Shown here in pieces: positions 35,661-44,546 of a stretch of 64,000 bases of DNA. The DNA is from Actinomycetota bacterium. GTDB taxonomy: Bacteria > Actinomycetota > Acidimicrobiia > Acidimicrobiales > Ilumatobacteraceae. Below the pieces are notes generated by a model. It had not been told where the DNA came from and searched no databases. It saw only the letters and a list, made by a program, of their open reading frames with translations. Position numbers and translations under genes: made by a program. The stretch is from positions 22,464 to 86,463 of the forward strand of contig WLJO01000008.1 in NCBI GenBank assembly GCA_009701715.1, read 5' to 3'. Each line of letters opens with the position of its first letter. Positions within the stretch are counted from its first letter, which is position 1.

Positions 35661-37237
35661 CCCAGGCTGGCTTCTCTCTCAAGGGCCGAAACCCAGACGT
35701 ACTTACCTGCATCGCCAACCTATCAAACGACGAAGTGTTCACGCCGCCGGAGTTCGCCAACCAGATGCTCGACGAGCTTGGTCAAGCATGGGCGCGGGGC
35801 AACGACGGTGCGAACATCTGGGCGGACAAGACCGTTCGATTCCTCGACCCGTTCACGAAGTCGGGAGTATTCCTCCGCGAGATCACGAAGCGGCTCGTCG
35901 AAGGGCTTGCAGACGAGATCCCGGACCTGGATGCCCGAGTGGATCACATCCTCACGAAGCAGGTCTACGGCATCGCGATCACTGAACTCACCAGCCTGCT
36001 TGCGCGCCGAAGCCTGTACTGCTCGAAGTGGGCGAACGGCACGCATTCGATAGCTGCGTCGTTCGACAACCCGGCGGGAAACATCTGGTTCGAGCGCATC
36101 GAGCACACGTGGCAGGACGGACGATGCACGTTCTGTGGGGCCGGTCGGGCAGCGCTGGACCGGGGCGAGGAACGAGAGACCCACGCGTACGCGTTCATTC
36201 ATACTGAGGACATCAATGCTCGCGTCGCCGAGCTGTTCGGAGACACCATGCGGTTCGACGTCATCATCGGCAACCCGCCGTATCAGCTCCAGTCCGACGG
36301 CGGAACTCGCGACATCCCGATCTACCAGCACTTCGTGGAGCAGGCGAAACGGCTTGGACCGCGATACCTCGCGATGGTCATTCCTTCCCGTTGGATGGCG
36401 GGCGGGTTGGGACTCTCGGACTTCCGCCAGGCGATGCTGAGCGACAGGCGGATCAGCGCGCTTGTCGATTACCCAAACGCGGCCGAGATCTTCCCGTCCG
36501 TCGGTATCAACGGCGGAGCTTGCTACTTCCTCTGGGACGAAGGGCATAACAGTTCGTGCGCCGTCGTCACCATCCGGGCGGGCGAGATCACCGGGCCCAC
36601 GCTTCGCGCGCTCGATGAATATGACGTTCTGGTGCGGGACGCGCGCGCTCTGGGCATCCTGCGAAAGGTTCTCGCATACGACGAAGAGTCGGTCAACAGC
36701 ATCCTCGCTCGCGACAAGGAGTTCGGCTGGACCTCCAACTTCGATGGCTTTCACGCTGTCGAGAGTCCTGGCGATGTACCGATCTTCTACATACGGAACA
36801 TGACCCGGCAGACCGGCTACATCGCCCGCTCTGAGGTCACAAAGAGCAGTCATCTTGTTGACACCTGGAAATTGCTCGTACCTGCGGTCGGCTCCGGCCG
36901 CGAGCGCGAGCGGAGCGGCGTAGACCTAGTGCTGGGGCCCCCGCTGATCGCGCCTTCGCCTTCCGTGTGTACTCAATCGTTTCTTTTCTTCCACGTCGCG
37001 TCGCGTTCGGAGGCAGAAAGCCTCAGGACCTACTACTCGACGCGGTTCTTCCGGTTCCTAGTATCGCTGCGAAAAATCACCCAGCACGCCACCCACTCGA
37101 CGTATCGCTGGGTGCCAAAGCAGCAGTGGGATCGCGTCTGGTCCGACAACGCCTTGTACGCCAAGTACGGATTGAACGACGACGAGGTCGTCTATATCGA
37201 GTCGGTGATCCGGCCGATGGAGGTTCGTGATGAGTAG
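35657..37237 (+). CDS. Eco57I-type DNA methyltransferase subunit
   Basis: 526 residues; ATG 35657 overlaps the preceding stop and has GGAGA upstream. It has DEVFTPPEFANQML (about 25-38), a degenerate motif I (FLDPFTKSGVFL, about 62-73), YGIAITEL (about 104-111), a CxxC pair (RCTFCGA, about 156-162) and the adenine-methylation motif IIGNPPYQLQSDGG (about 203-216). The C-terminal half (VPKQQWDRVWSDNALYAKYGL) is probably a target recognition region. This family occurs with the helicase partner in restriction-modification cassettes. It likely complements the first subunit, whose motif I is intact. Confidence 0.88.
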   Translation: MTQAGFSLKGRNPDVLTCIANLSNDEVFTPPEFANQMLDELGQAWARGNDGANIWADKTVRFLDPFTKSGVFLREITKRLVEGLADEIPDLDARVDHILTKQVYGIAITELTSLLARRSLYCSKWANGTHSIAASFDNPAGNIWFERIEHTWQDGRCTFCGAGRAALDRGEERETHAYAFIHTEDINARVAELFGDTMRFDVIIGNPPYQLQSDGGTRDIPIYQHFVEQAKRLGPRYLAMVIPSRWMAGGLGLSDFRQAMLSDRRISALVDYPNAAEIFPSVGINGGACYFLWDEGHNSSCAVVTIRAGEITGPTLRALDEYDVLVRDARALGILRKVLAYDEESVNSILARDKEFGWTSNFDGFHAVESPGDVPIFYIRNMTRQTGYIARSEVTKSSHLVDTWKLLVPAVGSGRERERSGVDLVLGPPLIAPSPSVCTQSFLFFHVASRSEAESLRTYYSTRFFRFLVSLRKITQHATHSTYRWVPKQQWDRVWSDNALYAKYGLNDDEVVYIESVIRPMEVRDE

Positions 37238-39776
37238 ACAGATCGAGGATCTCCTTCCGGAGCGCCCCGAGGCCCGTCTGCAGATCTACGCCTGGTCCAC
37301 GCCAGACATCCCGAAGTATGCAGGGTGCTTGAAGGTCGGGCAGACGACCCAGGACGTGAACGCGCGCATCAAACAGTCACATGGCCAAGCCAAGTTCAAG
37401 TACAAACTCGAAGTCCATGAGCCTGCCGACCGTCCGGATGGCTCCTACTTCCGGGACAGCGCTGTCCGCGATCGCCTCAAGGCGAAGGGTTTGGAGAATG
37501 TCGAGCTTGAGTGGATGCGCTGCACGGCTGACGATGTGCGCACCGCCATCCACGAGCTGCGTACCGGCAAGAACGCCGCTGGAAACCATCATGAGACGTT
37601 TCAGATGCGCGCCGAGCAGGCCGACGCCGTAGCAAAGACCGCTGCCTACTACGAGTCGATCTGGGCCGAGGACAAGGACGCAGTCCCGCGCTTCCTGTGG
37701 AACGCCAAGATGCGGTTCGGCAAGACCTTCGCCGCCTACCAGTTGGCCAAGCGGTTGGGGGCGAAGCGTGTCCTCGTCGTCACGTTCAAGCCCGCAGTTG
37801 AGGACGCATGGGAAACCGACCTCAACTCTCACGTGGACTTTGAGGGTTGGCAATACCTCTCGAAGTCGAGCGGCGGAGACCCCATGAAGGCCAACAAGAA
37901 GCGGCCGCTGGTGTACTTCGGCTCCTTCCAGGATCTGCTCGGCAAGAAGGACGGGCGCATCAAGGCGAAGAACGAGTGGTTGCACTGGGTCAACTGGGAT
38001 TTGGTGATCTTCGACGAGTACCACTTCGGCGCGTGGCGGGACAACGCGAAGGAACTCTTCGAAGGCGAAGAGGCCGAAGTCGCCAAGAAGGAACTCGAGG
38101 GTGAGTACGCAAACGTGCTTGATGATTTCAGGGAGAGCCTTGATGCGCTGTCAGGGGCGGAGTCCGACTTCCTGCCCATCAGCACCCGGGCATACCTTTA
38201 CCTCTCTGGGACACCGTTCAAGGCGCTCGCCACCGGCGAGTTCATTGAGGAACAGATCTTCAACTGGACGTACACCGACGAACAGCGCGCCAAGCAGGAG
38301 TTCACCGAAGAGCACCCGGACGCGTGGAACCCTTACGCGGCGCTTCCCGAGATGCGTTTGCTCACGTACCAGATGCCCGATGAGCTCATCGCGATCGCGA
38401 ACCAGGGTGAGTTCGACGAGTTCGACCTGAATGCGTTCTTCGAGGCGACCGGCCGGGGGAAGTCGGCCGAGTTCAAGCACAAGGGTGATGTACAGAAGTG
38501 GCTGGACATTATCCGGGGTGCCCACCTGCCCAGCCAGATCGATGCCCTGAAGGTTGGCAGCCGGCCGCCGTTCCCCTACTCGGACGTGCGAGTGCTCCCG
38601 TACCTGCAGCACTCGTTCTGGTTCCTACCCAACGTTGCGGCCTGCCATGCAATGGCGAACCTGCTTCGGGAGAAGCAGAACGTCTACTGGCACGGCTACA
38701 CGGTGCTCAGCGTGGCTGGCACCGATGCAGGACTCGGACTTGCTGCACTGCCTCCGGTGCGGGTCGCGATTGGCTCGGGCTTCGAGTCGAAGACGATCAC
38801 GCTCTCGTGCGGCAAGCTGACGACTGGCGTGACCGTTCCGCAGTGGTCGGCAATCCTCATGCTCCGGAACCTGAACTCCCCCGAGACCTACTTCCAAGCG
38901 GCGTTCCGAGTGCAGTCCCCGTGGTCGATCAAGAACCCAAACGGCGACAACCCTCACGAGGAGGCGGTGCTGAAACCCGCGTGCTTCGTGTTCGACTTCG
39001 CCCCCACTCGTGCGCTCCGCCAGATCGCCGAGTACGGCGCTGGCCTCTCCCCCGAGACCCAGAACCCCGAGCACGCTGTCGAGGAACTCGTGAAGTTCCT
39101 CCCGGTCCTTGCCTACGACGGGTCGAACATGACCCAGGTCGACGCCGGGGGCATCCTCGACATTGCCATGGCAGGCACCTCCGCGACGCTGCTTGCCCGC
39201 AAGTGGGAATCCGCCATCCTCGTCAATGTCGACAACGACACCCTCAAGCGAATCATGACGAGCGAGGCGGCAATGAACGCCATCATGAACATCGAAGGGT
39301 TCCGCGCTCTCGGCAGCGCGATCTTCGAGACCGTGGTGAACAAGAGCGAGGCCGTCAAGGACACGAAGAAGACGAAGGGCGAGGCTCTCACGCCCAAGGA
39401 GAAGAAGGAACTCTCCGACGAGGAGCGGGAGTACAAGTCGAAGCGCAAGCAGATCCAGGAGAAGCTGATCAAGTTCGCCACCCGGATCCCGGCCTTCATG
39501 TACCTCACCGACTATCGGGAGAACACGCTCCAGGACGTCATCACCAAACTGGAGCCGGACCTCTTCAAGGCCGTTACCGGGCTGTCGGTGGCCGACTTCA
39601 ATCTGCTGGTGTCACTTGGGGTCTTCAATCCAACCCACATGAACCAAGCCGTGTTTGCGTTCCGGCGGTACGAGGACGCTTCGCTCCGTTACACGGGTGT
39701 CGAGTCCCACAAGGGACTTCGGCGCTACGGCCTCTACGACACCGTCATTGCCGTCGAGGACGGGTTGGTTCCGTAG
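37230..39776 (+). CDS. GIY-YIG-like / SF2 helicase restriction subunit
   Basis: 848 residues; ATG 37230 is preferred over GTG 37227 because GGAGG lies 6 bp upstream. Residues 20-55 (GCLKVGQTTQDVNARIKQS) resemble a T5orf172/GIY-YIG nuclease-like start. Helicase motifs follow: Walker A variant NAKMRFGKTFAA (about 158-169), DExH box FDEYHFG (about 261-267), LYLSGTPFKA (motif III) and a motif VI-like FQAAFRVQSPW. A charged coiled-coil (KKEKK/EEREYKSKRKQ) sits near residue 720. It should be the ATP-driven cleavage or translocation subunit of the restriction system. Confidence 0.85.
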   Translation: MSRQIEDLLPERPEARLQIYAWSTPDIPKYAGCLKVGQTTQDVNARIKQSHGQAKFKYKLEVHEPADRPDGSYFRDSAVRDRLKAKGLENVELEWMRCTADDVRTAIHELRTGKNAAGNHHETFQMRAEQADAVAKTAAYYESIWAEDKDAVPRFLWNAKMRFGKTFAAYQLAKRLGAKRVLVVTFKPAVEDAWETDLNSHVDFEGWQYLSKSSGGDPMKANKKRPLVYFGSFQDLLGKKDGRIKAKNEWLHWVNWDLVIFDEYHFGAWRDNAKELFEGEEAEVAKKELEGEYANVLDDFRESLDALSGAESDFLPISTRAYLYLSGTPFKALATGEFIEEQIFNWTYTDEQRAKQEFTEEHPDAWNPYAALPEMRLLTYQMPDELIAIANQGEFDEFDLNAFFEATGRGKSAEFKHKGDVQKWLDIIRGAHLPSQIDALKVGSRPPFPYSDVRVLPYLQHSFWFLPNVAACHAMANLLREKQNVYWHGYTVLSVAGTDAGLGLAALPPVRVAIGSGFESKTITLSCGKLTTGVTVPQWSAILMLRNLNSPETYFQAAFRVQSPWSIKNPNGDNPHEEAVLKPACFVFDFAPTRALRQIAEYGAGLSPETQNPEHAVEELVKFLPVLAYDGSNMTQVDAGGILDIAMAGTSATLLARKWESAILVNVDNDTLKRIMTSEAAMNAIMNIEGFRALGSAIFETVVNKSEAVKDTKKTKGEALTPKEKKELSDEEREYKSKRKQIQEKLIKFATRIPAFMYLTDYRENTLQDVITKLEPDLFKAVTGLSVADFNLLVSLGVFNPTHMNQAVFAFRRYEDASLRYTGVESHKGLRRYGLYDTVIAVEDGLVP

Positions 39777-39856
39777 GCGACAGCGGAAGGGGGCCGCTTT
39801 CTTGCTGTCACCTCGGGATGTTGATCAGTACTCCTGGCCGGCCGTGACGGGGGCCG

Positions 39857-41644
39857 CTACAGGCTCTCGTAGTGCGCCTGCATGGAGATCGCCATTAACT
39901 TTCGGCGCTGCTGAAGGAACTCGGGGTACGACCCCGCTGTCACAGTGAAGATGGTCGGTGGTATCGCGTTCTCGACAAGGTTCTTCTTGAGGTCGGCAGC
40001 GTCGGTGATTTCCCCGAGCACGAGCTTGCCCGTCTCGGTCTGGGTTCGGATGAGCCCCATGTACTCCACCGGCGAGCGAGCGCCAATGCTGATGTTGATC
40101 GCAGTCTCGGTCAGTGCGTAGTTGGCCACCTGGTTGTAGTCGCCACGATCGGGGAAGCCGTTATCGCAGAGGTACGCCTTCGGAACCACGTGATGAATGT
40201 CGCCCGACTGTTGATGCATGGCCGCCACGGTGATGCTCTTCGAGAGGAATCCTCGCGAGTTACTGGCCACTTGGGACGCGAGGAAGGTCTGGAAAAAGGG
40301 GCTGACAGTGCTTGTTGTCTCGAGGCTGTTGGGCAGAGTGACAGTCCAGAAGGCATCCGAAAGGTCGGACTCCTCGATCTGCTTGAGGTACGCAGCAGCA
40401 CCGAGAGAATCGATTCGGCGAATGTCTTGCTCCCATGTCGACTCGAAGCTTCCCGAGTGACGGCCCGTAAGGAGGGACATCACGAACCAGCGCCGCACGA
40501 TCCGCTTTCGCTCGCCCTCAGACATCGTGGAGTCGCTGCGAAGCCTCAGGTAAAGGGCGTAGGCGAAGTTCACGACGTTGGTGGAGCCGATCATTCCCGC
40601 CGTAATGAAACCCGCTGACTTCACGATCATCAAGAAGTTCTCGAAGTGGTACTTCTTTACGATCTGCAGGAGGGCAGCCTCCAGCTTGTCGAATGCCTCG
40701 GGAATCCGGCCCTCGTCAACCTTGCGAGTTTCTGGATCGCGGCCCGAAAGTTCACTCACGATCGATGCCGCCTTGCCGCGGCTAAATCCGACGAGCCCGG
40801 CAACGCGGATCAGATCGCCGTACTCCGGGTCGTACAGGTCATCGCTGTCGTCCTTTAACCAAGCGATCGCGGCGAGGAACGGTGACTTCGCGAAGTCGGT
40901 GTCGTTCTCCTTGATGTCGGAGTACGCATGGGGCGCTACGGCGAGGTGACAGAAGTAGTCGATGAGTTTGCGAATGTTCCGCCCCCGGTCGCCGTAGCTG
41001 GCAATCTTGCTCATCGCAAAGTCAGCGCTGCTCAGTGGAACACCCTTTGAGTTGATCCGGATGAAGATCTCGGAGACCGTCTCAACGTCCAGGTCGCTTT
41101 CGAGCTCGATCACTCCAACCTGAGCGTTCTTAAGGCCGTCGAGCCTGGCGAGAGCGACCTCGATGGCGTCCGGTGCGAGGCTCGGATTGCGCTCCAGGTA
41201 GTTCCTGGCGAATGTCAGAGGTGACGAGTTGAAGTACTCGCTGATATCAGCGATCCACTCGCTGTTCTTTCTGATCGCAGGATTGGCTGTTTCGAATTTC
41301 TCCGTGACCGGGTTGAACGCAATCGCGATTCGGACTGTCTTATATCGCTTGTTAATCACCGGAAGGCCCGCGACAGCTGCGCGCAGCGCGGTTACCCGCT
41401 GCTGCCCATCAATCAGGATCTGCTGGTGTCCGGCCAACTGACCGCCTTTGAGGGCAGCGCCCACAGAGTGCCACGTGATCAGATATCCGACCGGGTAGCC
41501 GTTATACAACGAATCGATCAGATCACGCACCTTCACGCTGTCCCAGACGAAAGGGCGCTGTAGTTCAGGAATCGCTATCTGTTCACTCTGAACGGCAGCC
41601 AAGAGATGCGCTACCGCGGACTGTGTGACCTTGTACTTGTGCAT
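39857..41644 (-). CDS. DUF262 plus HNH (GmrSD-like) protein
   Basis: 595 residues from ATG 41644; an in-frame GTG at 41698 exists. The N-terminal DUF262 domain has IPELQRPFVWD (about 25-35) and the nucleotide-handling DGQQRVTAL motif (about 79-87). The C-terminal part has a DUF1524/HNH-like element, GDIHHVVPKAYL, with NQVANYALTE downstream. GmrSD/SspE-type proteins of this composition are modification-dependent, NTP-stimulated nucleases that cut phage DNA. It faces the restriction genes tail-to-tail (80 bp gap) and is likely part of the same defence island. Confidence 0.88.
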   Translation of the reverse strand: MHKYKVTQSAVAHLLAAVQSEQIAIPELQRPFVWDSVKVRDLIDSLYNGYPVGYLITWHSVGAALKGGQLAGHQQILIDGQQRVTALRAAVAGLPVINKRYKTVRIAIAFNPVTEKFETANPAIRKNSEWIADISEYFNSSPLTFARNYLERNPSLAPDAIEVALARLDGLKNAQVGVIELESDLDVETVSEIFIRINSKGVPLSSADFAMSKIASYGDRGRNIRKLIDYFCHLAVAPHAYSDIKENDTDFAKSPFLAAIAWLKDDSDDLYDPEYGDLIRVAGLVGFSRGKAASIVSELSGRDPETRKVDEGRIPEAFDKLEAALLQIVKKYHFENFLMIVKSAGFITAGMIGSTNVVNFAYALYLRLRSDSTMSEGERKRIVRRWFVMSLLTGRHSGSFESTWEQDIRRIDSLGAAAYLKQIEESDLSDAFWTVTLPNSLETTSTVSPFFQTFLASQVASNSRGFLSKSITVAAMHQQSGDIHHVVPKAYLCDNGFPDRGDYNQVANYALTETAINISIGARSPVEYMGLIRTQTETGKLVLGEITDAADLKKNLVENAIPPTIFTVTAGSYPEFLQQRRKLMAISMQAHYESL

Positions 41645-41985
41645 TCCCACGACCCCAAAGAACGAAACAGCCGGCGCCCTTCGGGCGGGTGTAGGCAATT
41701 GTTAGCAGTAATGGCCTGTTTACGCAGGTGACCCCACCGCTTCCAACCGGCGGGAGACAATCTCGACACCCGGTTTGCACCGCCAATGGTCCACTTAAGG
41801 CCGCTTGTGGGGCGAACGAGCGCCTCGCGCGCTTGTGCACGATTTGCCCTTCGACGGAGACCACAACACGGGACGTCACACCTCCGGAAAAAGTGAAACC
41901 CGGCCATCTCGAAGCAGTGAGCGCACCGGAAGGCAGGGACCCTCATGTGCGCGCTAGGCGCTGGATCCGGGCCCCGCAACGCGCT
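41645..41985. other. intergenic region without a visible gene
   Basis: About 340 bp upstream of the DUF262 gene. Composition shifts from the lower-GC island to GC-rich. It should hold the DUF262 promoter near 41690-41720 (locally AT-rich TGTAGGCAATTGTTAGCAGTAATGG), but no convincing -35/-10 pair, ribosome site, tRNA or attachment repeat is seen. Confidence 0.6.
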
Positions 41986-42094
41986 GCCTCACCCCCCCCT
42001 ACCCAGCGATGCGCACCGACGCGGACAGCGTGGCCGTCGTGCCGTCGGCCCGGTCCACCTCGATGGTCACCTGCCACGTACCGGACTGCGGGAT
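41986..42094 (-). repeat. copy 1 of 109-bp duplication (copC-copD 3' end remnant)
   Basis: Matches 42812-42920 at a constant offset of 826 bp, with 6 differences in 109 positions by eye. On the minus strand it encodes the last residues of the CopC-CopD protein (GTWQVTIEVDRADGTTATL ... VRIAG and the stop), plus the C-tract and GAGGC beyond the stop. Upstream of it (42095-42150) a weak, decayed protein similarity may continue (WSARAIPQSGTW versus YSAYGVSIPQAGTW). Confidence 0.85.
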
Positions 42095-42157
42095 TGCACG
42101 CGCCGACCACGGTCGCGCCGGGCGCACCGCTTCACGCCCCGTCTCGCGACCCGGCCC

Positions 42158-42197
42158 AAAAATGCGGCGGCTGTTGCCGAATGGCAACAGCCGCCGC
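42158..42197 (-). terminator. strong intrinsic terminator of the rhodopsin remnant
   Basis: A 15-bp perfect stem (GCGGCGGCTGTTGCC, 42164-42178; complement 42183-42197) with a GAAT loop. It is followed on the minus strand by ATTTTTGGG (42154-42163 region). It lies 20 bp beyond the rhodopsin stop codon and is oriented for it. Confidence 0.9.
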
Positions 42198-42216
42198 TTG
42201 CTCCGAACGTTTCTCG

Positions 42217-42765
42217 CTAGTGCGAATCGCCGGAGCGTGCCCTTGCGATGTTCAGGATCATCAGACCGTAGAGACACTTCGCGGTGATGTCCGCCAGCGT
42301 GTACCCGATCTGACGGGCCGTCTCTGCGCCCTCGTTGCCGGCATCGAAGACGACGGGGAAGAGATACGCAATCGGGTACACCATCCAGGTGATGAGCAAC
42401 ACCGCGGTGGCGTTCTTGATGGCCTTGCTCACCGCACCGGTTTCACGGGCCCCAGCAGCCTTTAGCTCACCCACCAGGATGTAGAGGATGAAGGCGAACG
42501 GCACCATGGCCAGAACCCAGAACAGCCACTTCATTCCGTCCCCGGAGGCCACTTCACCCGGATACCCCAGTGCGATCATCAACACTGTTGCGGGAACCAG
42601 CGAGAACATCAGTTTCTTGCGGCGGTCTGCGCTCACACCGAGGACGATGAGAAGTTCCACCACGAGCAGCGGAACCGTGATCAGCCAGTCCGCATAGCGG
42701 TAGCCCTCGTTCACGGTGCCTTCGGCCCAGCCGCTCCACATGCGGAAGTAGTGATAGCCCGCAGG
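42217..42765 (-). pseudogene. 5'-truncated microbial rhodopsin (DTE proton-pump type)
   Basis: About 183 codons of rhodopsin-like sequence ending SGDSH-stop. Helix C reads RYADWLITVPLLVVELL, with Asp (acceptor), Thr +4 and Glu +11 (donor), the DTE set of proton pumps, and Leu at +8, typical of green-tuned proteins. Helix D has IALGYPGEV; helix F has WMVYPIAYLFP; helix G has TLADITAKCLYGL, whose Lys binds retinal. Homology stops at GYHYFRMW (42759). Helices A and B and the start codon are replaced by unrelated DNA reaching the copC end. A full rhodopsin has about 250 residues, so this copy should not fold; it keeps its own terminator. Confidence 0.85.
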
Positions 42766-42811
42766 GGGGTCACGGTAACACCGGTTCAGTTCTCGCCCGT
42801 GAACCAACGGG

Positions 42812-42920
42812 GCCTCACCCCCCCCTACCCCGCGATGCGCACCGACGTAGACAGCGTGGCGGTCGTGCCGTCGGCCCGGTCCACCTCGATGGTCACCTGC
42901 CACGTTCCGGCCTGCGGGAT
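42812..42920 (-). repeat. copy 2 of the 109-bp duplication (end of intact copC-copD)
   Basis: The copy belonging to the intact gene: 3' coding end, stop codon and the C8 tract after it. It is direct relative to copy 1 and brackets the truncated rhodopsin. Confidence 0.85.
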
Positions 42921-44546
42921 ACTGACCCCGTACGCGGAGTAGTGGTTCGGCCCGTCCGGCGCGAGCGGAATCGACACCTCGGAGATTCCCGCCTCGGGCC
43001 TGCTGATCGACAGCCTCGCCTCGGCCGTGGGGGTAACGGCATCGCTCTCGTCCACCACGAGGTGGAAATCGTTGGCCCCCTCCACCGCAGGCGTGACCAC
43101 CAGCGACACGCTCAGCGTGCCCTGCTGCACGGACACCGCCGCTGGCTGGAGCGGCCCGCGCTCATCGGGGTTGAGCCCCACGAGACCGGCAGACACACCC
43201 ATCGCCACCACGCCGAGCACCGCATGGGCAACGAGCAACCGCCGTGCCGGCAGCAGCGTGGAGCGCCGGATGGCCGCCGACGCGGCGATCACCACCACAA
43301 CCACGAGCACCGAGATCGCCATCTTGCCGACGAACACTCCGCCGAACGTCGTGCCATCGAGCGCGGACACGCTGCGCACCAGTCGCCACGACTGCGCAGC
43401 GCCAGTGAGCACCAGCACCGCCACGGCATACGGCAGCAGCGTCACGAGACGCATGGCCGCGGCATCAGTCTCTGCGCCGGCATCAGTCTCTGCGCCCGCA
43501 TCAGTCCCTGCGCCGCCATCGGCCTCTGCGCCCGCATCAGCCTCGCCCCCGCCGAGCCACGTGCGCCTCCCGAGCAGCACCACGCCGAGACCACCCACCC
43601 ACAGCGCAGCAGCGAGCAGGTGGAACCCATCCAGCAACAGACCGAGCGCGGGCAGGCGCCCGGTGCCCGGGTGCCCCGAGAGCCCGAACGTGACCGCAAG
43701 GCACACCACGAGCACGGCGAACGTGGCCCGCCACGCCGCACCACCGGCCAGGCCAACACCGCCGACCACGAGACCGCAGAACGCCACGAGCACGAGGCGC
43801 ACGAGCAGCGCGATGCCGAAGCGCGCCGGGGCCGCATCGGACCACGCGGAGACGTCTGCAATACCGCCCAACCCGAAGCCTGCGCTGTGCGCGGCCTGCG
43901 CAGCGAGCAGCAGCACGGTGGACACCGCCGCAATCGCAACCGCAGCCCACCCGGTGTGGGTGAGGTGCAGTCGCTGCCGCACCGACATGCCACCACTCGC
44001 CCCAGCGGCCACGGCCGCCAGCACACCGGTGCCCACGAACAGCGAGAACCCCGCGAGCGCAACGAGGCGCAGCGCACCGATCACCCACTCGAGCGCGGGG
44101 GACGCACCACCCGCACCCACGGATTCGAGCACGGCGCGCTGGTCCCGCACGGCCGCACCCACCTGGAACGTGAACGCCCCGTGCATCACGTGAGAGTCCA
44201 CCGACGTAACCCGGTACCGCACCACGTACACCCCAGCAGGAACGTCCTCGGGATTGCGCAGCGGCACCACCACCTGCGTGCGGTCCGGGGTGTCCAGCGG
44301 GGCGTTCAGCAGCACGTCGGCACCGGTGGCGTCCAGCAGGCGCAACCCGGTGAGTTGCTGCACCACCTCGCTGTCGAAGTCCAGCACCACCTCCACCGGC
44401 GGACCCTCCAGCACCGCACCGGCGCGGGGGCTCGCATCGTCGAGCGACGCATGGGCCGAGGCCGCAGCCGCGCCGACCGCCATCGACAGCCCAAGCACCG
44501 CCACGAGCACCGGCACGAAGCGCCGTGCGGCGCGGGCCACCCTCAT
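42825..44546 (-). CDS. CopC-CopD fusion, copper resistance/uptake membrane protein
   Basis: 573 residues from ATG 44546, overlapping the upstream MDMPI gene by 4 bp. Signal peptide, then a CopC domain starting after ASAHASLDDASP (mature-end His) with TSVDSHVMHGAFTFQVG as the second metal-ligand region. Then about eight helices of a CopD domain (EWVIGALRLVALAGF ... LDGFHLLAAALWVGGLG). The last 110 residues form a YtkA-like beta domain. A six-residue repeat (GAETDA-type) sits in a loop near residue 345. Expected to bind copper outside the membrane and pass it across. Confidence 0.88.
   Translation of the reverse strand: MRVARAARRFVPVLVAVLGLSMAVGAAAASAHASLDDASPRAGAVLEGPPVEVVLDFDSEVVQQLTGLRLLDATGADVLLNAPLDTPDRTQVVVPLRNPEDVPAGVYVVRYRVTSVDSHVMHGAFTFQVGAAVRDQRAVLESVGAGGASPALEWVIGALRLVALAGFSLFVGTGVLAAVAAGASGGMSVRQRLHLTHTGWAAVAIAAVSTVLLLAAQAAHSAGFGLGGIADVSAWSDAAPARFGIALLVRLVLVAFCGLVVGGVGLAGGAAWRATFAVLVVCLAVTFGLSGHPGTGRLPALGLLLDGFHLLAAALWVGGLGVVLLGRRTWLGGGEADAGAEADGGAGTDAGAETDAGAETDAAAMRLVTLLPYAVAVLVLTGAAQSWRLVRSVSALDGTTFGGVFVGKMAISVLVVVVVIAASAAIRRSTLLPARRLLVAHAVLGVVAMGVSAGLVGLNPDERGPLQPAAVSVQQGTLSVSLVVTPAVEGANDFHLVVDESDAVTPTAEARLSISRPEAGISEVSIPLAPDGPNHYSAYGVSIPQAGTWQVTIEVDRADGTTATLSTSVRIAG
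43462..43551 (-). repeat. 18-bp tandem repeat (five units) inside copC-copD
   Basis: Five imperfect in-frame units of GCATCAGTCTCTGCGCCx type (starts at 43462, 43480, 43498, 43516 and 43534). They encode Gly-Ala-Glu-Thr/Ala-Asp-Ala repeats in a hydrophilic loop of the CopD domain. The multiple-of-three period lets copy number vary without breaking the frame. Confidence 0.85.

Noticed and set aside
38498..39847. 449-residue plus-strand frame inside the helicase gene
   Set aside because: Arg/His/Pro-rich alternate frame overlapping the helicase motifs; no family features.
41999..42277. 92-residue frame covering repeat copy 1 and the rhodopsin terminator
   Set aside because: It combines a copC-copD tail, a terminator stem and part of the rhodopsin antisense frame; best explained as a gene remnant.
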